From assembly GCA_029207755.1 (NCBI GenBank), contig JARCOQ010000005.1, positions 58,539,414-58,603,413 of the forward strand: a stretch of DNA of 64,000 nucleotides, read 5' to 3'. Positions 1-14,100 of this stretch are shown here, piece after piece. Position 1 is the first letter of the stretch. Each line of letters opens with the position of its first letter. The translations under genes were made by a program, and so were the position numbers. The DNA is from Chamaea fasciata (Eukaryota > Chordata > Aves > Passeriformes > Sylviidae). The notes beneath the pieces were generated by a model that was given only the letters and a program-made list of their open reading frames with translations, was not told where the DNA came from and ran no database searches.

Positions 1-1441
1 AAGCCTCTCGTGCGTGCCCGACCTCAAGGGCCAGCACGTCTTTATTTCAGGTCCTCTGGTGCAAACAGGTGGTGAACTACAAGTGGTGAGAGGCTGAGGA
101 GAAAACCATGTAATTAAATCTGGCACTGTAGTATAATAAATCTCCGTTGTACTCTTTAGCTTTCTAGACGCCTTTCAAGCAGTGCACAATGGCTGTGATT
201 AATGACTGTTGTATTGTCTTAAATAATAAGCTTGAGCCTTTGGATAGGTGACATAATTTAGCCGTAATGAGCGTCAGCTTCACGTGTTTGATCTCAATGC
301 TTTGAATTTCAGTGTCGTTGTTGCCATGTCCTTGAGAGATTGTTTTATGCTGAAGAAAACCAGTGAAGGAGGGGGATGGGGAGAAATTTTTATGAGGGTG
401 TGAAGAATCCAACCAAACTGTTGCTCTGAGGACGCTGACTTTCTTGTTGTCTCTTGTTTTTAGATATGTGAGATGAAAGTGATTAGAATTGTTCGTAAAC
501 TGGATGCACTGCTATTGCGAGAGGTCTTTTCTCTGATAAAAGTATTCCTTGCTGGGAGGTGTCTGCTGAGAATACCAGTGATGGGTGTTTTCTTCTGTGT
601 GTGTCAAGATGCACCAGATAGCCATAGCAAGGAAAAGGCTTTTCGATCCTTTCCACATCATCGCCTTGTCCATCACCACCTCAGCAGGCTTCTCTGTTGT
701 TTTCTCCCTTGACTGAAGGCAGCAGTTCTTTGATATGAGCTCCTATTTCTTCACATTGCCTGGATTCAGCAGGCAGACAAGAAAAAACATTTTATTCTCT
801 TCCCTGCAGTACCTGTGAAGAGCTTTCCCCACTTCTATGCTGTGTATCTGCTCAGCACTTCAGCAGAGCTGGAAAGGGAGGGCTGAGAAACTACAAAGCA
901 CATCAGACCTAATTATTCAGCCAGCATAAGGGCCTTTCTTTCCTGCTTGGGATATTCACTTTTGCCTGTGCGGGTAGTTTGAGTGACAGCGTGCCGATTC
1001 CAAAGCCATTGCACTGTGCCATATAAATGCTCCAACCCCAAATCCATCCTCCTTCGGGCAGCCTGGCCCAAGGGGGCAGCCCTCGCGGCAGGGCTCTTCA
1101 GTGGAGGGTCAATGCAGGCTCTCCCCTTTGTCTTTATTTTTGTGGGGATGGTGGGGAAAGGGATTTAAAATCCCTCACCCTTTTCTATTAAGTCTGACTC
1201 ATTTTGTCTGGTTTAGCGTTGTGGTAGAAAGAAACATAATGGATTTGTTAGGGTCAGTGCTTCACAATGTGACGGTTGACTTTGATGGGCAATAGGGCCT
1301 AGTTTGCCACTCCAGACAAAGGATTTGTAGGTCTTGCAGGCTGCCATCTGTTTCTAAAAGCAAGTTTTTGTGGAGAAGTGATGCAGCTTGCATGCTGAAA
1401 AAGTCGGAGTCTTTTTCTTGAGGACTGCTGTGCCCTAAAAT

Positions 1442-1462
1442 AAAGCTAATAAAATTAGCTTT
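1442..1462. repeat. perfect 9-bp inverted repeat
   Basis: AAAGCTAAT and ATTAGCTTT pair exactly around AAA. It is probably a chance AT-rich hairpin, and lies about 100 bp before another at 1563-1586. Confidence 0.75.
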
Positions 1463-1562
1463 TAATTTCAAAACTAAACACAATTTGTTAATTGCAGGAC
1501 TCCTTTTTGCCCTCCCTCAGGCAAGCTGAACATCCAAATAACATCAGTGATATGCTGACATC

Positions 1563-1586
1563 TTCTAAAATATTTGTATTTTAGAA
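1563..1586. repeat. perfect 10-bp inverted repeat, AT-rich
   Basis: TTCTAAAATA and TATTTTAGAA are exact reverse complements around a TTTG loop. Short AT-rich hairpins of this kind are expected by chance in a window of this size, and no function is implied. Confidence 0.8.
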
Positions 1587-2697
1587 TGCACGCACTGATC
1601 CCTAGAGTGGGTTCCATTATTTTCTGCAGCCCCCACCCAAACTCTGAAATGCAACATCTGGCTACATTCAGGTTGTTTGCCTTTATTCTGCTACATAAGC
1701 ATATAAAACACAGATTGGAGAAGAAATAACGTTCATTTGATTTTTCACTTTTGCCGAAGTTTTGTCATGTGCTCCCTTAAAAACAACAGAAAAACAGTTG
1801 ATAATATTCTACCCCTATAATCCAGAGTGGAAATTCCTGCTTTCCTGCAGTGGGTCTGCTGCAGAATATCTTAAATAAAGTGGCCAGCTGACCTGTAGGG
1901 CTTAGACATGCTGACAAATACGGTCTATTTATGTGCTGTGTGTTAACCTGACTGTTAATGGATTATTTCTATGTATAACTACTGGAGGAAACACAGAGCT
2001 GCACAATCCAGGTCTGGAGGGCAGAACTTAGCAAATATAACAAGTATAGCTTCTGCAGTTTTCTTGTTTACAGCTGGAGATGAACAGGATCTGCAGCACT
2101 ATAAAAAGATTCTGGGTTCTGGTCCTGCCCATTTGTTTAGCCCATTACTCTCCTGGTGCAGTCCTTCCTAACACTCTTACCGTACATTTTTCTTTTTTAT
2201 TAAGGGGAGTGACTGGTGTGGCTGCTGCAGATACACAGGAGCATCACTAAAAATGGGGCTGAAAGTGCCATGTTGTGACAAATGAGTTAATATGCTGCTG
2301 CTGAATGTCATATTAAGACTGTGGTGGCAGCCGAAGGAAACTGGCACCTTCCCTTTGCGCCCCAAACACAGCAGCCCAAGGCGTGCCTCCGCAGACATCC
2401 TGGGCATCTTGTCACTCTCCTGCAAACCGGCAGAAAGCTGGCAGGCTGCACTGGGACACGTGCCAAAGTGCTATGTTTCTGGCTGTTCGTGGAATTAACC
2501 TGTTCTCCAAACTTGCTCCCAGCCCTGGCAAGTAGCTTGGTGCTGGGGGCTGGCATGGGAGAGGGGGCTTGCTGGCTGCCCTTCCCTGCTGGGCAGAAGG
2601 AAACACAGCCATCAGCTGGTGAGCAGCATGACCAGCTCTGGTTCCCTGCCCTGGCTTTCCTCACAGCACTGTGACTGAGCCAGCACTGAAAAGAGGA

Positions 2698-2712
2698 TTT
2701 TTTTTTTTTTTT
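2698..2712. repeat. poly-T tract (15 T)
   Basis: An uninterrupted T homopolymer follows AAGAGGA. It is simple sequence without an attached element. Confidence 0.95.
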
Positions 2713-5040
2713 GAGGGAATTAAAGGAGGAAAATGACTGTCTTTGATGTGGTGGCCTGGTTCTGTACCGAGCTTTCTGCTGCAGGAGCTGATAGCCTGTC
2801 CCTCTGCCAGATTTTCCTCTGAAAGGTGGAAAATGCTACTGACAAAGACCTGAGGCCCAGAAAAGTGGCATTCCTGGTCAATAGGATTAATTTAAATGAG
2901 GGGGTACCCAGCTCTTATATGACAAAGAGAGCTGATCCGTAGTAGGCAGTCTAAATACAGGCTGCTTCTACTGGTCCAGGCTCCTAGTCCTCTACCTGGC
3001 TATTTTGTGGAATTTGTATAGTTTGCCAAGGAAGGGCTTGTCAGGTCCAGCCACATAATCTAAACAGCTTTGGATAGCTGATGCTGATGATTTTCTTTGG
3101 AGAAACATGATGATGGTTCCATCATCAAATAAATGTCCCAGGAGTGAGCCCATTCAGCTACCTCTAAACCCCTTCCAAGCAGTAGAAAAACTTCTGTTTC
3201 CTTTTAGGTGCAGGGGTGCCATGGTGTCAAGTCCTAACACCTACATGGAACCCTTGCAAATAGGCTTGAGGAAGCCCATAATTTTCTTGCAGTTAATTTT
3301 AAATCTCCAAAGCTGAGACTTTCTAGACTCTCTTTCACTAAAATACAGGGTGACACAACAAGCTTCGCAGAAGTGCAGTCACTGGCTAAAGAGGATCAGG
3401 TAAAAATTGAAAGGGTTTTGTTTAAAAAAAAATTTGCATCAAGTACTTGCAGGTAGCTGGGTAGCTGGGTTATCATTATATCTAAAATGAGTATTGAGTT
3501 TGAGAATCCAACATGTTCTTTATGGTCCATTTGTGTACTCCAGCTTTTTGACAACGTGTATATACTGCAGCTTTGGAGCTATCAAATTTATTGAAGTGGT
3601 AGGTGTATGACCCTCAGTATCTTTTTTGTGTAGTCTTTGTATTTTCCTCACCTTAAAAAAAAAAAAAGATAAAAAGGAGGGAGTTGCAGGGAATAAGCTT
3701 CTGAAGAGTGAGGACAAAAATGGTGGGATTGTCATTTGTAGAAACAGCAGTTGATTTAGTCAGTTTAGCCAAAGAATCTTTGGCTCTATCAGAAAAGAAC
3801 TTTTTCTGCTGTACTTAATTGAATTTGCCAAGCTGGAACAAGCCCTGGCATAGCAGTTTCAACCCCTGCCTTTGCTAGTCAGCAGCATTCAGAGCTGCAG
3901 AGAAGTGATGAAAAATGCTGAGCAAATGCTGTGTGAACTGGAAAGTCAGCACTGAAATGCCTTCTTGACCTGGTGGTGATGGTTATTTCCTCCTTCTGAG
4001 TCAATTTGGGCCATTTGGCACATGTCCAACACACAAAAATGAATTGTGTTCCACGGGGATTCTCTTCCCTGCAGAGGTCTGTGTGTGTGCGCAGTGCCGT
4101 CCGGGCGGGTGCCTGTGCAGGACAAGCTGTGCTCTGGAGAATGCAGCTGATCTGATCAAGGCTCCACGGAGGAGGAAAACTCAGATTAGTTGGGAGCTGC
4201 AAGAGGAAAGCAGGAGTTTTTACATATCTTTACACAGGAGCATTACTTTTGTCTGGAAGATAAGAGTTATAGTGGAGGGACCTAAATCCTGAATTTAAGT
4301 CCCGATGTGGCATTGCTGTAGGCCCTGAGGAGCTTTGTGTTCTGTCATTCTTGCTGTCTGCTGGAAAAAAGTGTTATTTTTATAGGCAATGAAAGCATTG
4401 GCTATGAAAGCTGCAGTCATTTGCACATACAACTGGATGGTTCTGAACCAGTTCAGTGATGAGTAGTTCCAGCCTGCCTAGTGAGATAGTGGGGAGCTAA
4501 CATCCTACCAGATTCATTGTTACGTGCATCGGGAAGGAGAGGAGTGGTGTGCAAATGAATGCCTTCCATTTGAGTTCATTTGGATGTAGGAGCTGCTGTT
4601 TTTCTTTGATAAACTTGATAAATCTCGTCTGCTGTAACAGTGATTTCAATTGGAGGAAGATAAATTGAGGTGGAGAAGGAAATTGGAGGGCACAGGCTCA
4701 AGCCTGAGCAGGAAGGTTGTTTTAATAACCTTGTCAAATGCTTGTTGCTCTGGTTCAGGATAAATGCCAATTCTTCAAAGTTCTTAAGGTAAAAAAGGGA
4801 GAGATCTCAGTTTTTCAGGTATATTTGAATATATTTGAATACATTGGAGGTGCCTCTGAAAAGCAAGCTCAGTTTCAACCAACCAAACAAGACAGAAGAC
4901 TGTGTCACTTCCTTGAGAAAACAGGCAGACTCTCTGCTGGGTTTGTTTTCCCAGTCCTGGAATGAGAGCTTTCTGTTTGTGCTATCCAAAATGCTGATCA
5001 GTAAGATGCCCTGACAAAAAGGAGGAATTTAATGCAGTAA

Positions 5041-5073
5041 GAGGAAGAGTGATGTAGGAGGAAGAGTGATGTA
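5041..5073 (+). repeat. 17-bp tandem duplication
   Basis: The unit GAGGAAGAGTGATGTAG occurs twice head to tail, the second copy missing only its last base. The copies are identical, which suggests a recent slippage duplication. Confidence 0.9.
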
Positions 5074-5949
5074 TCTTATCTGTGGTTGTGGGTGTGCCCC
5101 TGTGGGTGTGTGAGATTCCTGCCCTGGATTAAGGGTGACGGTGTGTGCTTCTGTTGGACCCAGAGGAAATGACTTTCAAGTGCATTGAATAGTGTTGGGG
5201 GTGTGTGTGTGAAGAATAGAACACAATGAGCAGAAGTCTTTTTGTAACTTGAGGTAAGTTTCACTTTTATTTGATGCACTGCACTGAAATAGCCCAGATA
5301 CAAAGCTTGAGGTTAAAACGCACACGAAGGCTGGAATACAGACTACTGGTTGGAAAAACTAAATGGCAGAAATTTGTAGAGAGCGAGAAGTCTGTAGCCT
5401 AAGAAATAAGCAAAACCAGTAAGAGACCTGATAGCTTCTTTAGTTTACAAGGCAAGAAAGATTATCAAACAGAAGTGATGAGTTAGGGATGCTGAAAGTC
5501 AAAGCAAAGATGCACAATGCCTGGGAAGCTGAGGGTGGTGGTGCCTGTTCTTTCTCCAGATCACAGGGAGTTCTGTGTGTGTGTGTACAGATGCATCTGC
5601 AGATCAAGTTACTCTTTCCCATCACAGAAGAACCAGAGGTAATCTGGTTTGTTAGAAAAGGGAGTTTTGCAGGCTCACAGCTCTCTGAGACCTTTTTCCA
5701 CTCACTTGATGGCAATTCACTGGAAATTTCGGACTGTCCTAAATGAGAGACAATGTCCTCAATGGTCAACAGGGACAGATTCAGGAAGAATCCTGGAAAC
5801 CTGATGGCTTCTTGTGTCCACTTTTTCTGCACCAGATCAGAGAATTGTAGTAATCTTCTGCATAAGGTGTCCAGTCAGTGATCTGAGGGAAGGAGCCTGC
5901 TTCATTTGGTGCCAGGGTTCTTGTAGAAGAAGAATATGGAGTGGCGCCC

Positions 5950-5967
5950 TTTTTTTTTTTTTTTTTT
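5950..5967. repeat. poly-T tract (18 T)
   Basis: This is an uninterrupted homopolymer in the presumed first intron. It carries no CR1 or SINE-like body on either side. Confidence 0.95.
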
Positions 5968-8900
5968 GCCAGATGACAAACAATTCTAATGCTTGTTGAA
6001 GACCCTCATTATTCCACAGGTCCTAATGTTCAGCCAGGAGTGATCTTCTAAATCTCTCCAAACTTTTCACTTATGCGAACACGAGAAATTTTGACATCTC
6101 ATTCCCTCGCTCTGTCCCTCTGTTCACTAAGATAAAGTTGTGGAAATGTGAAAAAAGAAATCAGTCTTTTTGTGTGTGTCTGCGTATGTTCATGATAAGT
6201 CAAGATAATGTTCTTAACTTTCTCAAGGCTCTGAATATGAAATCCATATTTCAAAATCTATGAGGTAAGAAGTAAAAAGACATAAACGGGGAGTGCTTTC
6301 GATAAATATTTCTAAGAGGATTTGTTGAGATAGATGACATATAGGGATTACCTCATGTATATATATATGTACTACAAGAGGAACTAATGTTAAACCTCTG
6401 ACAGACAAAATCGCAGTATTTCTTAAATGGGCACAGCATTTACATTTTTCTTGTGATATGGCCCTGATGTAGAGTCACTTCCCCAAGCTTATTCAGAAAG
6501 CTGTGGAAGCATGAGCTCAGTTACATCCAAGTTCAGTAAAACATTCAGTAAAATTAGAAGCAACTCATGGCTGACAGCAGTCCCTTTTCCTTTCTCTTTA
6601 AAGCTTTCAAGCAGGTACTGTGTTGTCAGCCAAGGTGATGGTTTTCAGGGCTGCATCATCTTTGTCTTTACATTTAAGATACCACACAGTTCTGCGAGGT
6701 GATGGGTGGCTTCTGAAACAGGCTGCACAAGCTGTCCTGCTGTTGGAGCAGTGAGTGAGGACCGAGTTGGCTATTTTGGGGCAGTGGTGGTGGTTACTGC
6801 AGCATTGACAAAGCACTGGCTGCAGGAACAGGAGAGTTGCAACTGTTCATGACAAATTCTAGGGATTGTGACTGTCCTGTCTGGTGACACTTAACTGCAC
6901 AAAAAGACATAGCCAAACTATCGTGCTGAAAATCACATGGGGAGCATGGAACAGATTTTGACGATTTTCAAAATCTTTATGTCCATTCACTGATGTCTGA
7001 AATTCTTTCCTTCAAAAACAAATTTCAAAAGGATTTTCAAAGTTTCAAGAGTATTAACAAAAAGGAGGAGTTCATCTTGGGATTCTAAGCCTGTTTTGCA
7101 AGGAGAGGTGTGGTGGAAGAGGCTTCCAAGGACTTGCTCTGAGAGGAGATACCTTTCAGAAGAGAACTTCCGTGTGAAATTCATCTTCACAATCCTTGAC
7201 CAAGAAAGGTCTTACCACTCTCTTTGCTTTCTCTTTTACCTTGCTACATCTCTGAAGAAGAGTAGTTTCCTTTTTGAAACATATCAATTTACTGGAAGAC
7301 AACTAATAGTAGTTGTGGCCATGTGTTGTATTACTGTGTTAAATTCTGTTGGAAGGCTGAATTAAAAACTAAGATGTCTCACTCAAGCAATCCCACTTGT
7401 TTATTAAGTAGCTTGAGCTGCAGATACATATCAATGTCTGTGTAGATTGCTAAAGAGTCAGCCTAATGCCAGAGATGGTTCAGAGTGCTTTCTGTTATCC
7501 CCTGATGGTGGTTAAAACTCTTATGTGGGAATTTCTGGCCTGGTCACGTGCATTGTCCATCTTGTCTAACAGCTGGGATATGCTGTGGCTGTGGAGTGTG
7601 ATTCATGGACAGTGTTATGAAATAACTCCCCTGCAGGGAATACATCTTAATGGTAACCCATTGGAAAGGTTTATTTCCATACTGAAATGGTAGGGAGTTT
7701 GTGCGTGTGTGGACATGCATTCTTCTGCTGAGCTCAGTAGGCTGTGGTGGCAGACATGGGCAATGGCTTTTCATTCTCTACTGATATCAAAGCGAGGTTT
7801 TGTTTTGCTGTCCTCTGTGCACTCGGAGTTCTTCTCTTCATGACCATCTCCAGTGTGTGAGATAATTCAGCTGATGGCTGTATAACTTTGTTCAGTTTGT
7901 TTGATGGATGGTATTTATCCCCATCAGTGTGTATCCTCTCTATTGCAACTTGTACCCTTATTTTAGAAAGTGGTTTAGTCAGTGTAGAGGGAGAGGGAAG
8001 CAACAGAGCTTGTGATGATATTTTTAGAACTGAGGGAGAGGAGAATGTAGTTATTTGGGTTGCTTCCATGAGGCTGCCAGATTCACTTTCTGAAGACTCC
8101 CAATGCAGGCAGATCTGGCATTTTTGAAGAAAAATGCCTAGTGCTCTTTTACCCTATGTTAGGAAACTGTTCCAGCTCAGGAAGATGCTGGACCTCTCCA
8201 GTAGTCATAAACAGCAGCAGCAGTGTGTGCATTGCCTCAAAAGGGAGTTGGTGAACCCTTGCCCTCTTGGAAACCTGTCTCAAGTGGTACAGCAGTCTCT
8301 CAGTGCACGATTACTCATGGTTAACAAGCCATGGTCCTTCAAACAGAGACAAGAATACAAAGAAATAAAATATTAAGCAGATTGAAGTCCATTGCAATCA
8401 TTGCGGTAATCAAAACTGCCCTCCTCCACAAAGCCAGCTGAAACGAAGTAATGGCCTCATCAGTATGGATTTAATTCATTTCCAAATGATTCCATCAAAA
8501 CGTTGATCTTCAATGGATTCATTTCATCCAGTTCATTTGTTATGCAGCTTTTCCCAGCAGTCTGTCCTTTACAGGAAGCAACCTGGTATGGCAAAGCTTA
8601 GTTTTTATGCGTGGTTTTTTGCAGGTCTGCCAATGAAGTACACATGTGGTTTTTTTATAGACCTCCAGTTTGGGCTTGCCTATAGAAAGTTCCTCATAGG
8701 GTCCCCAGAATCCTTCTAGGAGGAGCAAATGAGCCTCTAGATCCCATTTTAACTGGAGGGTTTGTATCATGGCTGGCTGAGGGTTCAGCAGATCTTCACC
8801 TCTAAGCACCAGGCTGACAAAGGTTTGGCAGGGTTCCCCTCCAGAGTCCTGTTCCCAGGCTGTGTGTGCTCTTCCCTGCCCTTCTGCTTTCTAGGCAGCA

Positions 8901-11144
8901 TTCCTGAGCTGCTCCTCAAGAGGAGTAGTGGTGTTAAAACACTGCCTTCTCATCAGAATTGGTGTGCAGTATCTGTGGGATTGAGGAAGCAGAAAGTCCT
9001 CATGCCAAAACTCTCCTCACAAAGGGGATATGAAGTTATTTGGCTGTTTACGAAAAGTTTAAGGTCCCACTGTCTGTGATGGTTGTCTACAGCGAGTCTC
9101 TTGTGGAAGGAAAGAAGGTAGGTGGGAAATCTCTTTGGAAGTTGTGTGAGCACATGGCATGGTTGGGTCTGGGTGCTGTGTATGATTTCTGAGTAGCAGC
9201 TCCGGGCCCAGTTGTCACTGGCAAAAAAATTAGATATCCTTACAGTGTAAAACATAAGTTGATGTATCTTCTCAACGTCATCCTGTAGTTTGTTTTCCAA
9301 GGCTTCAGTTTACAACCGAAAGGTTTGTCCTTGTAATGTAAGGCCAGTAGTGGCTCTAAGGGACTATGTGGAGGAGTCCATTCTCCTAGGGCAGGACAGG
9401 TCACTGCTTTGCTGTGTCTTGGAGAACTGCAGTGTCTGTCTTAATAAAGGGCTTTTGCAGGTTGCATAAAGTATTTGGTAGGGCTTGGCACAAGGTAATG
9501 CAGCACATTGTGAAATATTGATGTAGAACTTAAAATCTTGCTTTAAAAACTTGTTAAACTTTAATTACAACAAACACGGCGGAGCCACCACATTAAAATG
9601 TTAGAGCTTGATGTCTCAGTGTGTGAGTTCAAGCAGGCAAAGATCAGCCTAAAATATACATGTGAACAGGATTTCCCCTGCCCTTTCTCTTCAGAATAGT
9701 AGGGAGGAAGCATCAGAAAGTAAAGTGTGACATCAGCAGTGCCAGTTACAGCAACATACATGGGTTTAATTCACTAGGTTCATATCTAGAAAAAAGCTTG
9801 CCCCCAGGAATAAGAAGAATTGTTCATCACCTTTTTAATGGGGCTCATAAATCTGTGTGACCTAAGGAAAGCTGCAGAGCTCGAGAGGCACCTTAATTCT
9901 GTCATGCAGTTACAGGTTCAACATGAGATTGAAGTCCCTGTCTACACTCCCAGGATTTTACCCAGCTGAGGACTGGGCCAGGTATTTCACCTGACAATAT
10001 TGAGCTCATCCCAGTGAGATGAGTGTTGTCACCGGGGAACTGTGGAGGTGCAGTCACCTTACAGGTCTTGTCTGTGGCCATTTTACAGGCTTTCTGGCTT
10101 AGCCAGGCATGATGTTTTTCCTTTACTAAAATCTTGTCAAAGGCCTGGCATAATTTGAAGCACTCCTTAATGAAGGACTGTGAGTAGTGATTGTCTTGGC
10201 AATGCTTTGGAGCACCCCATTTGCAGTTGGGTGATCCATATGGGGAACTCAAGCACCGTTCATACATCTCCAAGAGGGCCTTTTGTTCTTGGTTGCAGCA
10301 ATTATTCAATAATGAGTAATTTTTTTAAAAAACAAGAAAATGTCCCTAGTTGTCACAGGGATGGCTGTTCTAAAGCAGTGAAGAGCCTCAGGCTCTTCAG
10401 GTGCAGGTTTCCCTCACTGTAGTAGTTGCCTTGGTATAAATTATAAAAGCAATTATGTCCAACAGCAGCATATGACTGGACTGCCCTGCAGTGTGTGGGA
10501 GAGAGAGGAGAAATGAGCAGTATCCTCCTAAGAGGGAGCTGCTGGCCACGCATTTGGAAAACCCCACCTCCTTCATTAGCCAGCTTTTGGTAAGAGAGCT
10601 ACAGGAACGTTTTTTCAAAACTAGTATTTTTCATCATTCCACATTTCAGGTTGGTTTTCACTTATTTCATTCTTACCTTCCTTTCTTCGGTGTCTGAGCA
10701 GTTTTCTTTTGGACGTTTGGGACCACAAGTTCTAGAGAGCACGTCTGTCTTTTGTTTCCATTTTTTGAACCAATGCGTATTGAAATCCTTTTTCCTTTAA
10801 ACACATTTCCATGCTTGAGAAATTGAAAACTTTTTTTTGCCTTCAAAACCAGATACAGTTTCCCTGAACTGTTTAAAGCTGGTATTACTTGCTTTCTTTT
10901 CTTCACATCCTCCCCATCCTCCAGGTGTCTTTTTAACACCTCTTTTAAAAGAGGCTGGAAACACCTCCAAGGCATCACAGCCTCCCATGGAACCCACTGG
11001 AGCTTGTGGAGATTTTTATATTGTAATTAATGTGCAGATGTTTAACATAAAAATTTTATCTGTGGATCTGAACACAGTATAATTTACCACCTGTAAACAA
11101 AGCAGGGACAGGGCTTTGCAGTAACAATGAGACTTGTTCATAAC

Positions 11145-11171
11145 AAAAAAAAAAAAAAAAAAAAAAAAAAA
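11145..11171. repeat. poly-A tract (27 A)
   Basis: This is the longest homopolymer in the window, an uninterrupted run of 27 A between TTCATAAC and GTGAAAACC. It could be the tail of a retroposed transcript, but the upstream sequence shows no recognisable gene or a flanking direct repeat, so simple expansion is more likely. Confidence 0.95.
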
Positions 11172-14100
11172 GTGAAAACCTGCAACAGGGATGTCCAAGA
11201 TGTTTTTGTGGCACTTGTAACAAAGTGAATTGACTCAGCTTGACAGGTGTTTAGAGTAAGGACACAGTAAATAGAAAACTTTGATTTCTCTCTTAAAATA
11301 AAGCCAAAAGGAACTATAAAATAAAGCCATAAACACAGCTTGTGGTTTCTATTCCTATTTATAGCCAGTACAAACCTTCTTGATAGAACACCTGTAGTCT
11401 TCTGACAGCAATCCAACCAGTAAAGGCTGCTGGTTCTGGGTTACATGTGAAGAGTTTCAGGTGGCATGGGCCTATGTTTTATTTGGTTTCTCTAATGCTA
11501 CAAAAATCATAGCTCTGAAGTCCTGATTAGAGATGGCCAATGGTTATACAAGAGAGCATAAAAATACTGGAAGTTTCCCACGTTATTTACCACATCAGTT
11601 GTACTTTTGCAGGGATCCATGGGATTCCAAACACTTCTGAAAATTCGATTGCTCTAGGCAAAGCAGAGAGTGGCCTGTGGGAACAAAGTCTCAGCATTAG
11701 CTAAAAGTGAATGTGTATGTGCAAGACAGACTGAAGAGTGTGTTTGAGCAGGAGCAATAGATAGAAAATTGTAAATAAGCCAGTGAAATGATAATGAGTA
11801 AAGTTATAAGGAAAAAGTATCTGGATGTGTCTGATCTTTGCTAAATACTTGACAAGAGATGCTAAGACAGCCCTGAGAACAGAATATTCATTTCTTCCTG
11901 CCTCTTCCCCAGCCAGAGCCTGTGGAGCAGGAGCAGGGATAAGAAATTAAGCGGACTATTGCAGCCACTTTAAGGACAGCAAATCCTGTTGCCTCAAAGG
12001 AAGCTTCGGTAACCATCTACATACATTTTATATTCTGTTTCATCTCTCATGTGGTCTCACAGAGATCCTGTAACTGCTTGAAAAATGGTGATACTCTTTC
12101 TGAATTGAGGCAGCAAATTAAACAGATAAGGACCAAAAGGTTGGTTACTTTTTATTTAGATTCTGGACATAATAATAATTTTAAAGGTACTGTATTCACT
12201 AATATCTGAAAAATGGACTTTATGCTTTACCAGAATCTACAGGCCTGTGCCTTGTAGTGAATACAACACGAGCATGTTCCCATCTGTTTTTTTTGTTCAG
12301 TTGTTTATTGTGATGCAGTGTTTTAAACAGCTGTTGCTGAATAATTGAACGTGTCTCCAACTCTGTTTTCAAATGAGTCTTACTGCTAATGTGTGAAAAG
12401 TAACAGATGCTTCAGGATAGTGGCTATCTAAAGTTCTTTAGGAAAAAGTGCACAGATACCAGGCACCAAGGTAGATCTTTTCGGTTCATAATTTATTTAT
12501 TTTACCTGTGTTCCCTTATTTGTGTTCCATTTAACATCCCTGTGTCCTTGGGCTATGCATTTGGTTGGCTTGGTTCCTGTGGCTTGCTTTTAAGATAGCT
12601 GACTTCTGTTTTCTTCATATTTTGCAAAGGAAAGATGATGTGCCAGAACTGTGTCATTTTTTACTTTGAAAGATTAAGTAAAATTTAGAATATTAAATTC
12701 ACATGTCTGGGTGAATGTGGCAGTGAAGTTGTTGTGTTACTGAGGACTGTCATTGTTTGTCCAGTTGTCTTGCTATGGTTTGTTACACAAAAAACCAGCT
12801 ACAGGAAACATATGGTGTCAGTTGTAGTGTGTTAATTCATGATTTGTATTCTTAACCTGTTTATTGAGCCTGATTTTTAGTAACCTCCATCGGTAGGGTT
12901 GGTTTGTTCTATTTATTGGTGGGGCACTGCGTCTGTTTACAACACAGATGTCTGTCTCCTGCAATAGAAATTGAGCTTTTTTTAGAGCCGTTTGAATGTT
13001 TTTAATATTCAAGCCCACTGCACTCTCATAACTTAACCTACCAGCTGAAGTGAAGGCTTGCAAATGAGACTCTTCACTGCTGTTCCCATGGTTACACTGG
13101 AACAGAAACCTGCTAAATAAGAGCCAGAAGGGCAGACAAAAATCTAGTAGCAGTTGCTGTCATTATTGCAAGTTTATAATTTCCAACTTATTTCATTTTC
13201 TGTGCAGTATTTTCTTTTAAAGTGGAAGTGTATCTTTGTGAGGATTAGTGACTGGTGGTGTTGGAAAACTAGAAGATGATGGAGACACACCCCTTGGAAA
13301 GAGGTTTTTGTTCTGCTTGCAAGGGGGTTTATATTTTCCCCCTTTACCAGTTAACTTAAATCGCAAAGCACTCTGTGTGCGGTTCTGAGAGACAGGTCCT
13401 GTGCTATGGGTAGGTGACTTGCATGGGAAGTGTGAGCCAGCATCAATGTGCACCTTCCTATCAGATGCTGGGAGTAATAAGTGGTATGTAAACTGCTATT
13501 GTGTATAAATAATACATATTTAAAGCAAACAGCCATCAGTTCCTTGAGTGCTGGAACAAATGAAGCCCAGGTCTCCTGTGGATTTGCCTTGTGCGTGATT
13601 GATTTTTGCCATCTGAGAACGGGCACAAGCATTTCCTCAGAGCTGGGGCATTTTGTGGGGTTTCCCTTGTGTCGCATCTCCCGGGGGAAAGCACACACGG
13701 CACGGCTGGTGGGAGCTGTGGTATCCTCCTCCCTCTCTCGTTCCCACCCTACAGCCACCTTTGGGCTGCGGCAGAGTGGTCTCCCCGGTTTCACTTCCTG
13801 TTCAAAAGCATTACCCTTGTGAAAACATCCCCAAGCCTGTGGCATGAGTGCAGGCCAAGTCAGCTTTTGTATTGCAAAAAACCCAGAGTAATTAGACATT
13901 CGTATAAATAGCAGTTGAGGACACGTTGAAACAGAACGATGTTTATTCCAGATTCTCGCTGGGTGCCCGAGTTTGCCTTGCTTTTTAGGTTATTGCAAAA
14001 GGTGGATAGAAGATCATTGCAAACAAGGAGCAGAAAAATCTGATTATGATCACATAATGCAAGCTTTCCTGCTCTCTTTAATGCTGTTTGTGACTCAGGT

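Noticed and set aside
2290..2680. GC-richer patch with overlapping open frames on both strands
   Set aside because: It was considered as a first exon or promoter, but CpG density is low and no DENND5B N-terminal sequence is present.
6356..6370. Short AT dinucleotide run
   Set aside because: It is only a few units long and too short to report as a microsatellite.
13351..13899. 182-residue open frame on the - strand
   Set aside because: It has no domain, signal or repeat pattern and lies in non-coding DNA. I see no exon-like borders that would support it.
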